Part shown: positions 55,301-63,756 of the stretch, piece after piece
How the letters are laid out: every line of letters starts with the position of its first letter
Numbering within the stretch: position 1 is the first letter of the stretch
Source: Flavobacteriales bacterium
Lineage (GTDB): Bacteria; Bacteroidota; Bacteroidia; Flavobacteriales_C; GCA-002722245
Assembly (NCBI GenBank): GCA_023251075.1
Contig: JAHEZM010000007.1
Coordinates: 81,237 to 145,236, forward strand
Direction: 5' to 3'
DNA length: 64,000 bases
The notes under the pieces: generated by a model
What the model saw: the letters and a program-made list of their open reading frames with translations, nothing else
Databases searched by the model: none
Told to the model about the DNA's origin: nothing
Made by a program: the position numbers and the translations under genes

Positions 55301-58300
55301 TCAACCAGCCATCAATGTAGATCATTGGATTTCAAAATTAAAAACAGAAGGTGAACCGGGAGAAAAAGCGGCTTTTGTTTTAGCCTCTTCTTTTGAGAAT
55401 GCACACTACACCATCATTTTAATCAACGACAATAAAAGAGAGTGGATTAAAAAAATTATTTTAAATAATAGTCAGCAACTCATAGAAATTCCAATTACAG
55501 AAAACCACCGCGGTGGAATAAGTGTTCAAATTTCAATGACCATCAACAACAGAACTTACCAGGAGTATATTTCTATCCAAGTTCCTTATTCGAACAAAAG
55601 GCTGGACGTGAAATTTGAAACATTCAGAGATAAATTAACCCCTGGACAAGCGGAAAAATGGAAGTTGGTCTTAAGTGGTCCGGAGGCAACAAAAGTAAGT
55701 GCAGAGATGCTGGCCAGTATGTACGATGCTGCGTTGGATGAATTGGGAGTTGGAGGTTACGGACAAGAATGGAACAATCATATTTACGAAACAACAGGTC
55801 AAAATTCTTCCTACTTATTTGGAAATAATTTCAGATACAACCAAACAAACAGTTGTTCATTAGGGAATGATAATATTTATATAAACAGTTGGAATTACAG
55901 ATATGCTAATCTTGGATCTTATGGTGAATACAAAACTTATGGTTGGGGCGAAGGAGATGATGTTAATGAATTTAGAGCATTTAAGGGAAATGTTTTAAAA
56001 GATGAATCTAAAAAAATGATAGCCATGGAGGCACCTGCCGCTGCTGAATATACTGTTACGGTCTCTGACTCCAAAGCAAATTCAGTAGGTGTTTTCGGTT
56101 TCAGTATTGCCACTGCAGATTCAACAATGATTACAAGCCAAAAAAGAATAAATTCTAATGCTCCTCTTCAGCTTCGCAAAAATTTCAATGAAACTGCTTT
56201 CTTCTACCCTCATTTACGCACCAACAGGGAGGGAGAAATCATTATTGAATTTACTTTACCTGAGTCGCTAACACGATGGAAATTCAGAACCTGGTCGCAT
56301 ACGCAAGAGTTGCTTACCGGATTCACCACTAAAGATATCGTTGCGCAAAAAGATTTGATGATTACTTCCTTTGCTCCGCGTTTTTTCAGAGCAAATGATC
56401 AAATTGTTTTCTCTGCGAAGTTGGATAATATATCGGAAGAAAAAATTGATGCCACTACAAAGCTGCAATTATTGAATGCTAAAACAATGCAACCATTAAA
56501 TACAAACATTGCAACTTTAAACGTTGCTGTTAAAGCAAAATCATCGGAAAAAGCAGAATGGAGTTTTTCTGTTCCTGAAGATGTAGATGCCATTGTTTGC
56601 AGAATTTCTGCTGAATCTCCCAACTTTAAAGATGGTGAAGAAATCATTATTCCGGTATTGAAAAACAAAATGCTGGTGCGCGAAACAATGCCTTTCACCA
56701 TTTATTCTGGCGAAGAAGAATCTTTCGAATTTCAACGCATGAAAGATTTAAAATCTTCTACCTTAAGCAACCATCAATATACTGTGGAATTTACTGCCAA
56801 CCCTGCTTGGAGCGCCGTTCAGTCAATGCCTTATTTAGCAGAATATCCTTATGAATGTGCCGAACAAACTTTCAGTAGAGTTTTCGCCAATGCCATAACG
56901 CGTCATATCATGAACAGTTCACCTAAAATAAAGGCAATCTACGCCGAATGGGAAAAAACTTCGGGAAGTGCCGATGCTTTAATTTCTGCTTTAGATAAAA
57001 ATCCGGAATTGAAATCGGTTCTTCTAAAAGAAACTCCGTGGGTGAATGAAGCACAAGATGAAACAGAAGCCAAACGACGATTGGCGAAATTATTCAACGG
57101 AAAAGAATTAGATAAAAATATTTCATTGGGTGTAAAACGCTTGATGGATTTAGAAAATAACGGATGGAGTTGGTTTGATGGCGGACGCGCTTCTTTCTAC
57201 ATCACCGAACATATTGTGGGAGGATTCGGACACCTTACTAAATTAAATGTAAGTGAGGAATTATTTAAAGATCATCCTTCTTTGAAAGGAAAATTAATGG
57301 ATGGTATTGAGTTTTTGGATAAAGAAGTAAATACTTGGCACCAGGAAGAAATCAAACGTAAGTATATTATGATACCTACTCCATCTTACGAAATTGTTCA
57401 TTATTTATATTCTCGTTCTTTTTACCCATCCAAATCGAAATACGAAAATGCTTTTGCTTACTACAAAAAAAATGTGAAAGCGAATTGGACGAAATACAAC
57501 TTACAAAATCAGGCAATGATTGCGCTGGCTTTCTTTAGAATGGGCGATGTAGAATTTGCTAACGCTATTATGAAATCATTGAAAGAACGTTCTTCTTTCA
57601 CTAAAGAAATGGGAATGTTTTGGAAAGAAAATGAAAGTAGTTACTACTGGTGGACTGCTCCTATTGAAACGCATTCACTATTGATTGAAGCTTTTGCTGA
57701 AGTGAGCAACGATAAAGAAGCGGTAGAAAAAATGCGTTTGTGGTTATTACGAAACAAACAAACGAATGCATGGAATTCCACCAAATCAACTGCCTTAGCT
57801 TGTTATGCTTTGTTGCTACAAGGAAGCGATTGGTTAAGTACCGATAATGCATTACAAGTGCAAATTGGAGGAAAAGCTTTGATAATTTCCAATCAATATA
57901 CCACCGACAATAATCCTTACACCGTACAAAGTGAAGCCGGAACAGGTTATGTAAAAACAGCTTGGCAAGGAAAAGAAATTGATCAAAATAAATTATCGAA
58001 TATCAAAGTGAAAAACAACGGACCATCAGTTGCCTTTGGCGCTGCGCACTGGGAATATTTTGAGCAACTCGATAAAATTACTACGGCGAATAATACTCCT
58101 TTAAAAGTGAGAAAAGAATTTTACAGAATTAATGGCAACGTAATAGAAAATATTAACAGTGAAACGAAATTACATGTAGGCGATAAAATAAAAGTACGCT
58201 TATATGTAAGTAGCGACCGTGCTATGGAATTCATTCATTTACGTGATATGCGCGCATCAGCTTTCGAACCCACCGATGTGGTGAGCGAATACCACTACAC

Positions 58301-58505
58301 TACCGGAGCGTGGTATTACCAAAGTGTGAAAGATGCTGCTGTGGATTTCTTCTTCGACAAAATTGAGGTGGGCGAACATCAGCTGGAATATGAAATGACC
58401 GTTACACACAAAGGAACTTTCTCCAATGGAATTAGCACTATTGAATGTATGTACGCACCCGAATTTTCGGCACATACACAAGGCATCAATGTAGTAGTGG
58501 AGTGA
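52398..58505 (+). CDS. Alpha-2-macroglobulin family protein with thioester motif
   Basis: A 2035-residue protease-trap protein. Residues 1-21 are an N-terminal hydrophobic helix without a lipobox Cys; macroglobulin domains follow, with a Cna-like segment (about 515-570) and the MG2/MG3 mark RAIYRPGQTCYFKV (about 603-616). The thioester CAEQ is at 1487-1490 (YPYECAEQTFSR), followed by the alpha-helical thioester domain (GWSWFDGGRASFYITEH). The thioester covalently traps attacking proteases. Bacterial A2M genes are often next to pbpC (penicillin-binding protein 1C), which is absent here. There is no other gene in the transcript. Confidence 0.9.
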   Translation: MQKKLIFSVVLGMVSLGLLLAIAPEQKTLENYQLEAFTPDNLYKKEWKEVEAKLDSNLPKSALKIIEVILSKSIKGQHHKHIIKAINYKLDLQARFENNSTDFKLNYLNKIDSALSFPSKEFVRLMYAEELKSYYNSHYWELEDNDNTGSLSKNYKEWNKQLFIDTITAIHQKVLLHSNKLQHLSTHLFDSLSSAEVKAYPTLYDVFANKILTTQMGFNNRNISEYVLSKELSSSIFQVEEEFMHTPLNIDKEKNYFIISLFQELEKFHSNKKPQSAYLNTILRRLSLAKDNFDIADEKEIYRGELVQLTQQFENNYFLDQVYSQLANEHTELGNTEKHSANYKMAVDYLNHAKDEASKHGKDIREFNNLMDRIKAPYVSLTTEKQILPNQPFLAKVTFKNLQNNQKEHFIYYKIYQHTVNGMKSYNKAQQKGIDTNILKKCTTHKIKLFNKHDYNEYSTFIDFPAQASGFYTLIVSSKEDFIKERKNGKLAESFLQINSLHAEVSMVASATTEITIKNRENGLPVKNAKVSAYEYHYWENEKNSLIHSGKTDSNGVDIMKKEEANNISFLVEYNNEMAVFNDYYYIYKDEESNQTINKIFTDRAIYRPGQTCYFKVISTSQKNEAFASKPEITLLKNKPVSISLEDANYEDVSDTVLTTNEFGSCSGNFKLPEGRMNGSWHIKVGDQYTYIQVEEYKRPKFEVTLNTPKGEYKLNDSVTVSGKAIALSGAAISNQKVILTVNRERQYYYSWCWWRQPRNQEITNIDEHEVTTNEKGEFTYTFFALSPKKKEDAYYTFSITARVTDLTGESREDNTSISIGDKAMEIALGIGETVEKNSDLKFKINSTNLQHDFTDASGTYEIEALEKESRITRNNIWGAIDTLLNSESEFYNKFPLEKIQYNTIEKQSKGSVISSGKFNTLENKTLDLSSLKSLPNGKYRIKLKSADKYGTPVESEQEFLLFDKNANQPAINVDHWISKLKTEGEPGEKAAFVLASSFENAHYTIILINDNKREWIKKIILNNSQQLIEIPITENHRGGISVQISMTINNRTYQEYISIQVPYSNKRLDVKFETFRDKLTPGQAEKWKLVLSGPEATKVSAEMLASMYDAALDELGVGGYGQEWNNHIYETTGQNSSYLFGNNFRYNQTNSCSLGNDNIYINSWNYRYANLGSYGEYKTYGWGEGDDVNEFRAFKGNVLKDESKKMIAMEAPAAAEYTVTVSDSKANSVGVFGFSIATADSTMITSQKRINSNAPLQLRKNFNETAFFYPHLRTNREGEIIIEFTLPESLTRWKFRTWSHTQELLTGFTTKDIVAQKDLMITSFAPRFFRANDQIVFSAKLDNISEEKIDATTKLQLLNAKTMQPLNTNIATLNVAVKAKSSEKAEWSFSVPEDVDAIVCRISAESPNFKDGEEIIIPVLKNKMLVRETMPFTIYSGEEESFEFQRMKDLKSSTLSNHQYTVEFTANPAWSAVQSMPYLAEYPYECAEQTFSRVFANAITRHIMNSSPKIKAIYAEWEKTSGSADALISALDKNPELKSVLLKETPWVNEAQDETEAKRRLAKLFNGKELDKNISLGVKRLMDLENNGWSWFDGGRASFYITEHIVGGFGHLTKLNVSEELFKDHPSLKGKLMDGIEFLDKEVNTWHQEEIKRKYIMIPTPSYEIVHYLYSRSFYPSKSKYENAFAYYKKNVKANWTKYNLQNQAMIALAFFRMGDVEFANAIMKSLKERSSFTKEMGMFWKENESSYYWWTAPIETHSLLIEAFAEVSNDKEAVEKMRLWLLRNKQTNAWNSTKSTALACYALLLQGSDWLSTDNALQVQIGGKALIISNQYTTDNNPYTVQSEAGTGYVKTAWQGKEIDQNKLSNIKVKNNGPSVAFGAAHWEYFEQLDKITTANNTPLKVRKEFYRINGNVIENINSETKLHVGDKIKVRLYVSSDRAMEFIHLRDMRASAFEPTDVVSEYHYTTGAWYYQSVKDAAVDFFFDKIEVGEHQLEYEMTVTHKGTFSNGISTIECMYAPEFSAHTQGINVVVE

Positions 58506-58539
58506 TTTAAGAAAATATTTTCTTATGCTTCTCATTCGC

Positions 58540-59055
58540 CTACTTTCTTAAGCCGGTTTTCAAAGTATGTAATAACACATCTCTATTGTACAACCATTTT
58601 GCTTTTTCAAGATGATCATAGGCTTTATAAGTAATATGGACTCCCACAAAAGATGGGATCAAAAAAACACATGCTATCAGCGGATTAGACGCAAAGGTAA
58701 AAACTATTGCCCCTGTGAGCGCCAAATATCCCAATCCACTACCCAGCATTAATTTCTTAAAATATAAATCGAGTTCTTTACCTCCTTCCACCGAACGATA
58801 GATTTGATTGTGAATTTTTCTGGAAAAAATTCCTACCCATCGGTAATTGTTTTTTTTATCTGATATAGTATGTGCGTAAAAACACATGGTTTCTCTTTCG
58901 TAGGCGGCTTTCACAGAATCAATAGAAACCATTTCTCCTTCATCTTTGGTATTAAAAAATAAAGTGTCTTTGTTGCTGATCTGTGAAAAAACAGAAGTTG
59001 AAAATCCTATCATTAAAAAAAACAGAAAGGATTGGGTTGACGCATAATTCTTCAT
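58540..59055 (-). CDS. Small exported membrane protein of unknown function
   Basis: About 171 residues from the ATG at 59055; an ATG at 59064, three codons earlier, is equally possible, and the frame stays open to 59154. The signal peptide KNYASTQSFLFFLMIGFSTSVFSQ is clear. One hydrophobic pair (YLALTGAIVFTFASNPLIACVFLIPSF) spans about residues 110-136 and the tail YDHLEKAKWLYNRDVLLHTL is basic and helical. There is no family I recognise. Confidence 0.55.
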   Translation of the reverse strand: MKNYASTQSFLFFLMIGFSTSVFSQISNKDTLFFNTKDEGEMVSIDSVKAAYERETMCFYAHTISDKKNNYRWVGIFSRKIHNQIYRSVEGGKELDLYFKKLMLGSGLGYLALTGAIVFTFASNPLIACVFLIPSFVGVHITYKAYDHLEKAKWLYNRDVLLHTLKTGLRK

Positions 59056-59162
59056 AACATTCATCTTTAAGTAGTTTGTGAATGTTCCAACGACAATGAG
59101 GAAAGGGTATTGTAAAAATACTAAAAACAAAAAATCGAAAAAATATCGACTCAATAAAAAAA

Positions 59163-59882
59163 CTAGATAACTCTAAGCTTCCCCAAATACATTCCATCTT
59201 CTTCTTCAAAAAGAATCTCCAATGAAAAACCATTTTGCTCAGCAGTTTCCATCATTACTTCTTTAGAGATAAACAACCATGGAAAAGGATTTCCTTTATG
59301 TTGTTTATACTGCATGGTGTATTCCACCTCTCCATAATACTTACCATTCAAATCAATGGTTAAACCTCCATCTTCTTCCAAATACATATACAAAATATCA
59401 CAGGAATCGAAAATAATTTGTCCGCCTTTATTGAGCATCAACCTGGCTTTATCTAAAAATATTTTTAACCCATTTAAAGTTCCTGTAATTCCAATTCCAT
59501 TCATCATCATTAAAATAGTATCGAATCCTTTATCGAAATAATTTTCTAAATCAGAACAAACCACTTTCTTCACTCCTCTTTCCTGAGCAATAGCACAACA
59601 TTCTTTGGAGTTATCGAGCAAAACAACATCCATCTTACTATTTTGTAATTCCAAGGAATGAGATCCTACGCCTCCTCCTATTTCCAAAACTTTACCCTTA
59701 CAGAAAGATAAAGCCTTATGCTCCAGCTCAGGCATTTCTTTGTAAGATCTAAATAAATATTTTACAGGGATTATAGAATTTTCGGGAATGTTGCTTTGTA
59801 CTTTAATATCGGCCGCTTTACCATGCTTCACAAAATCGCGACAAGCAACACCAATTACATCAGGGGAAGAGGAAGATTTCAT
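59163..59882 (-). CDS. Class I SAM-dependent methyltransferase
   Basis: A 239-residue methyltransferase. KVLEIGGGVGSHSLEL (about residues 65-80) is motif I, VVLLDNSKECCAIAQ the SAM ribose region, and FDTILMMMNGIGITGTL motif IV. The substrate is unknown; the first 60 residues and the long C-terminus (DLNGKYYGEVEYTMQYK) could be the recognition part. It lies 26 bases after the small hypothetical gene on the same strand. Confidence 0.82.
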   Translation of the reverse strand: MKSSSSPDVIGVACRDFVKHGKAADIKVQSNIPENSIIPVKYLFRSYKEMPELEHKALSFCKGKVLEIGGGVGSHSLELQNSKMDVVLLDNSKECCAIAQERGVKKVVCSDLENYFDKGFDTILMMMNGIGITGTLNGLKIFLDKARLMLNKGGQIIFDSCDILYMYLEEDGGLTIDLNGKYYGEVEYTMQYKQHKGNPFPWLFISKEVMMETAEQNGFSLEILFEEEDGMYLGKLRVI

Positions 59883-59908
59883 TCCTCAATGTTAAGGATA
59901 AATTCAAA

Positions 59909-60157
59909 CTAAAAATAGTTCTTCAAATCTTTGGTTTCCAAATATGGAGTCCAATCTTCTTCACTCAACATAGGCTTAATTTCCAAAACAGTATCGTCGT
60001 GTTTATTAAACACCGCCTGAACATAATAATTTGCCAAACGATACATTCTCAAACGAAGCATACCACTATAAATTACTTCATCTAAAAGCAAGCCTCTTCT
60101 GTTAAGTACCAGCAGACTTTCTTTGGTATTTAAATTTTTGTATTGATTGATATCCAT
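59909..60157 (-). CDS. Small conserved-looking protein of 82 residues, unknown
   Basis: A soluble protein with mixed helix and strand and balanced charge (LLVLNRRGLLLDEVIYSGMLRLRMYRL), which reads like real coding sequence. No motif is recognised. It heads a short run with the methyltransferase and the membrane protein on the minus strand; the only shared clue is proximity. Confidence 0.55.
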   Translation of the reverse strand: MDINQYKNLNTKESLLVLNRRGLLLDEVIYSGMLRLRMYRLANYYVQAVFNKHDDTVLEIKPMLSEEDWTPYLETKDLKNYF

Positions 60158-60217
60158 GCTAAGATTTTTTGTTCTTTAACGAGGCATGGCTTTTGTAAGT
60201 TCCAAAATAAGTACTTG

Positions 60218-60225
60218 TAGTTTTC
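60218..60225 (+). promoter_or_regulatory. Possible -7 element of the secreted unknown
   Basis: TAGTTTTC (one mismatch to TAnnTTTG) with TTG at 60193-60195, 22 bases upstream. It fits the start at 60297 better than the open frame from 60186. Confidence 0.3.
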
Positions 60226-60296
60226 AACATTGGATTTTTAAAATCGTAGAGAACAACAATAATAGGCTATTCAGAAAAAACATTAATTTCGGAGAG

Positions 60297-61364
60297 ATGG
60301 CAAATGAGTTTACAGAATATAGATCTCAGTGGAAAGTTTTGCTTTTCGCAGCACTCCTTTTGACTGCCATTTCGATAAACGCACAAACTGCTCCTAAATT
60401 TTACAGCAAAGATTTTAATGAAGATGGTATTAGCGACGATTTCATTGTAAATTATTTTTTAGGAATGTTGGATTATGCTATGTATACCGACGGACTCACC
60501 AAAACACAATACAAGTTCATTTTTCAACGTCAGGAAACCAAACACGGCATCGTTAAAATCACGCCTATTCCCTATTATTTCAAAACAGAGAAAGGAGAAA
60601 AAGCTTTACCTAAAATTGATAGTTTATTGTTTAACATCCCCCTCACCAAAAATATTGATCCATCGCTGGTTTGGTTGTTAGACAATTACGTTACCAAAAC
60701 CAAAAGCACCTCTAAATATTTCAGTAATATCAGTTCTTTTGAGCCATCATGGATTTCGAAATCACCTGAATTACCTAACAATTACCGATTGGCAATCAGT
60801 GATACCACCCTGCTTTACAAAATGTATGAGAGTCAGCACCTGAAAGACACAAGTTCAAATGCCTACGTTACTTATCTGGGGAAATTTCAATCGCGTGCAA
60901 TTTCCATGACTAAATCCGACATAAATATTATTTATCCAATACTGTTGGATTCAACTTCAACCTTTAAGATTTACCAAACCGGACACGGCGTTTACATCAA
61001 AAAAGACAGTAGCTATTGTTGGGTTTTTACCAGTGATGGCGGGTTATACAACAACATTCAAAAACTTGAATGGGAAAGCATTCAACAAATAGAAACATAT
61101 AAAGATTTTATTTTGGTGTTGAATCAACCTTACCCTGCCATTCAAAATAGTTTATTCATCGTGGATTGGAAAAGAGGAAGAACCTTTGAACTGAATCACG
61201 ATTTTTTATTGGCTCACGCTCCCGATTATTACTTTATCGACAATATCCAAATCATGGAAAACGAACTCTTCCTTTTTGTTAAAACCCGACCGTCGGCCGA
61301 TCTACTCAAACAAATCCGTATCGATCTTAGTCCGATTATAGAAGAGATGGGAAAAACCAAATAG
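60297..61364 (+). CDS. Secreted protein of unknown function
   Basis: A 355-residue protein from the ATG at 60297, where GGAGAG lies directly upstream; the frame extends to 60186 but would put 37 residues before the signal region. The signal helix WKVLLFAALLLTAISINAQ precedes FYSKDFNEDGISDDFIVNY, a Ca-binding-like D-x-N-x-D-G loop. The rest is mixed beta-rich sequence (VWLLDNYVT, FILVLNQPYP, IVDWKRGR) that may be a propeller-like or hydrolase-like fold. No family is recognised. Confidence 0.5.
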   Translation: MANEFTEYRSQWKVLLFAALLLTAISINAQTAPKFYSKDFNEDGISDDFIVNYFLGMLDYAMYTDGLTKTQYKFIFQRQETKHGIVKITPIPYYFKTEKGEKALPKIDSLLFNIPLTKNIDPSLVWLLDNYVTKTKSTSKYFSNISSFEPSWISKSPELPNNYRLAISDTTLLYKMYESQHLKDTSSNAYVTYLGKFQSRAISMTKSDINIIYPILLDSTSTFKIYQTGHGVYIKKDSSYCWVFTSDGGLYNNIQKLEWESIQQIETYKDFILVLNQPYPAIQNSLFIVDWKRGRTFELNHDFLLAHAPDYYFIDNIQIMENELFLFVKTRPSADLLKQIRIDLSPIIEEMGKTK

Positions 61365-61428
61365 CGCCTCAATTTAATTATCGACTTATTTCAATTTTCC
61401 TTACCTTCATTTTCACAAGCATAATTTT

Positions 61429-63246
61429 ATGAAGAAATATTTACTTTTTATAGCTACAGCATTGATTTCAGGACTTAATGCTCAAACTTTACAAAGCGAC
61501 AATCAAATACAATTGGTTTCAACCAAACAAAACACTAATGAGCTGAATCCTTTCAGCGAAGAAGCCAAACAAAGTATTTCAGGCGATTACAGAGCATTCA
61601 ATGAAACTACCATAGGAACTACCATTTTCGATTTACAATGGTACGGCGCCAATCAAAAAAGAATTCATAACAATGGCGATGGTACCCTTTCGGCAACATG
61701 GATGTTTTCCGGGCAAACCTCTAAAACACCTGCCGATAGAGGTTCGGGGTATAACTATTACAACGGAACCAGCTGGGCTTTGCTTCCTGGCAATATCAAC
61801 AGCAGAATTGAAACCCAAAAAACAGGCTGGCCCAACATGATTGTAATGCCTTACGGTAAAGAAATTATTATCTCTCACAGAAATGTTGATTCCTCTTTAG
61901 TAATGACTTACAGAAACACCAAAGGAAGTGGTTCGTGGACAGAACAAAAATTGGCCAACGGTTATCATCTTTTTTGGAGCAGAGCCGTGCAAGGCGGAGC
62001 AAATGATTCTACTATTCATGTTATAGGAAACTCTTTAACCGTAGAAGATGGTGGTGCTTTGGTAAATGGATTGAATGGTGCTCTGTACTATTTGCGTTCC
62101 ACCGACGGTGGAATTAATTGGTCGACTCCCATTCCTCTTCCAGGAATTGATACCACATGGACTGCCGGAATTACCGGAGATAACTATACCATAGATTGTG
62201 ATGGAGACAACGTATCTATTGTGGTAGGTGCAAAATGGATGGATGTGAAATTGTTTAAATCAAACGACAATGGATTGAATTGGACCAATCAGCTGGTGAA
62301 TGATTTTCCTTATGATAAATTCGATGAAACCAAAACTCTGGTTACGGATACCGCTTATACCAATGATGGATTTTTAGAAGTGCTGATTGATAAAAATGGA
62401 AAATCACATGTTTGGTTTGGCTTAACACGATTACTAAATACAAGCTTAACCGATACCTCTATTTCTTATTACCCTGGTATAAACAGTTTGATTTACTGGA
62501 ACGAAACTTCTGCTGCCCATCCAATAGCATACGCTTCAGATTTAGACAATACCGGCGGAATTGAAGTGGCCGATCCCAGTTCTACTTTTCCTTCTTATGG
62601 TTGCTCTCTTGCTTCCATGCCTAGCGCTGGAATTGATGCCAGCGGAACAATTTATTTAGTATACTCTGCTTTTAACGAATTGTATTATTCATCAAGTTTG
62701 AAACCGCAGAATTACCGACATTTATATGCCATTAAAACCAGTGATGGCGGATTAAACTGGAGCACTCCCAACGATATTTCACCAGTTAAAGTAAACGACA
62801 ATCAAAGAGAATATGTGTATCCTTCTGTTGCCAGAAAAGTCGATAGTTACCTGCACGTAATTGCCCAAGAAGATGATGAACCAGGCTTGTATATTTCCAG
62901 TGAAAATGATTTACCGAACTACGCCAATATCATTTATTTCAAAACTCCCATTACTTTGGATGTAGCCGTAAAAGATGTTCAATCATCAATAGGTGGAATG
63001 ACTATTTATCCTAATCCTGCTACAGGAAATAATACCACTATAAATTTCAATACCCGCTCTACTGCAACGGCAACCATCAACTTATACAACGTATTGGGAG
63101 AAAAAATTTACAATCAGCCTTTAGGTTCATTAAACAGTGGAAATCACAGTACCAACTTATCCTTACAAAACTTAAGTAATGGTTTATACTTTGTTGAATT
63201 ATCAAACGGAGAAGAAAAAATCACTCAACCTTTAGTAGTGAAATAA
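61429..63246 (+). CDS. Sialidase-like Asp-box protein with T9SS type A domain
   Basis: A 605-residue secreted protein with signal peptide KKYLLFIATALISGLNAQ. Three Asp-box-like (BNR) turns are visible: STDGGINW (about residue 225), SNDNGLNW (about 282) and TSDGGLNW (about 437), which mark six-bladed propellers of sialidase and related glycan-binding folds. The catalytic Arg triad and Tyr/Glu pair of sialidases cannot be confirmed. The last 75 residues (IYPNPATGNNTTINF ... LSNGLYFVELSNGEE) are a T9SS type A sorting domain. It has either glycosidase or carbohydrate-binding function. Confidence 0.75.
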   Translation: MKKYLLFIATALISGLNAQTLQSDNQIQLVSTKQNTNELNPFSEEAKQSISGDYRAFNETTIGTTIFDLQWYGANQKRIHNNGDGTLSATWMFSGQTSKTPADRGSGYNYYNGTSWALLPGNINSRIETQKTGWPNMIVMPYGKEIIISHRNVDSSLVMTYRNTKGSGSWTEQKLANGYHLFWSRAVQGGANDSTIHVIGNSLTVEDGGALVNGLNGALYYLRSTDGGINWSTPIPLPGIDTTWTAGITGDNYTIDCDGDNVSIVVGAKWMDVKLFKSNDNGLNWTNQLVNDFPYDKFDETKTLVTDTAYTNDGFLEVLIDKNGKSHVWFGLTRLLNTSLTDTSISYYPGINSLIYWNETSAAHPIAYASDLDNTGGIEVADPSSTFPSYGCSLASMPSAGIDASGTIYLVYSAFNELYYSSSLKPQNYRHLYAIKTSDGGLNWSTPNDISPVKVNDNQREYVYPSVARKVDSYLHVIAQEDDEPGLYISSENDLPNYANIIYFKTPITLDVAVKDVQSSIGGMTIYPNPATGNNTTINFNTRSTATATINLYNVLGEKIYNQPLGSLNSGNHSTNLSLQNLSNGLYFVELSNGEEKITQPLVVK

Positions 63247-63756
63247 ATGAATCATTCTTTAACGTTTACACCCAAACAAGAGAAGCTGAGAAAGAGAATG
63301 CTCAATTCTTTTATCTTCTTTTTATTCACTTTTTTTAAAGTGCCCATGGTGGCTGTGGCAGGTATTAGAGTTAAAAAATTAGATGCTGAAAAATGCGAAA
63401 CCACTGTTCCTTTCAAACATTTAAATAAGAATCCTTTTAAATCCATGTACTTTGCTGTGCAAGCTATGGCAGCAGAAATATCTACCGCTATTCCCGCAAT
63501 GATTGCGATAGAAAAACACGACTTATCGGTAGCGATGTTAGTGGTAGAAAATAAATCGGAATTTTATAAAAAAGGAGTATCTAAAATCACTTTTACTTGT
63601 GAAGACATACAGGGATTTTCTGAAACTATAGAAAAATGCATCAGCACCAAAGAAGCTCACACCTATACTGCAAAAACTACAGGAACAATGAGCGATGGCA
63701 CAGTAGTTTCAGTTTTTTATTTTACGTGGTCGTTTAAAGTGCGAGAGAAAAAATGA
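63247..63756 (+). CDS. DUF4442 hotdog-fold protein
   Basis: A 169-residue protein of the DUF4442 family, related to acyl-CoA thioesterases (PaaI-like hotdog fold). KTTGTMSDGTVVSVFYFTWS and NPFKSMYFAVQAMAAEISTA are typical of the group, whose exact substrate is generally unknown. The ATG directly follows the stop of the Asp-box gene (TAAATG), and its stop overlaps the next start (ATGA), so three genes are coupled. Confidence 0.8.
   Translation: MNHSLTFTPKQEKLRKRMLNSFIFFLFTFFKVPMVAVAGIRVKKLDAEKCETTVPFKHLNKNPFKSMYFAVQAMAAEISTAIPAMIAIEKHDLSVAMLVVENKSEFYKKGVSKITFTCEDIQGFSETIEKCISTKEAHTYTAKTTGTMSDGTVVSVFYFTWSFKVREKK

Noticed and set aside
58509..58524. 16-base perfect palindrome aagaaaatattttctt between convergent genes
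   Set aside because: It has no loop or T-run and is AT-only; it is likely to arise by chance in AT-rich DNA.
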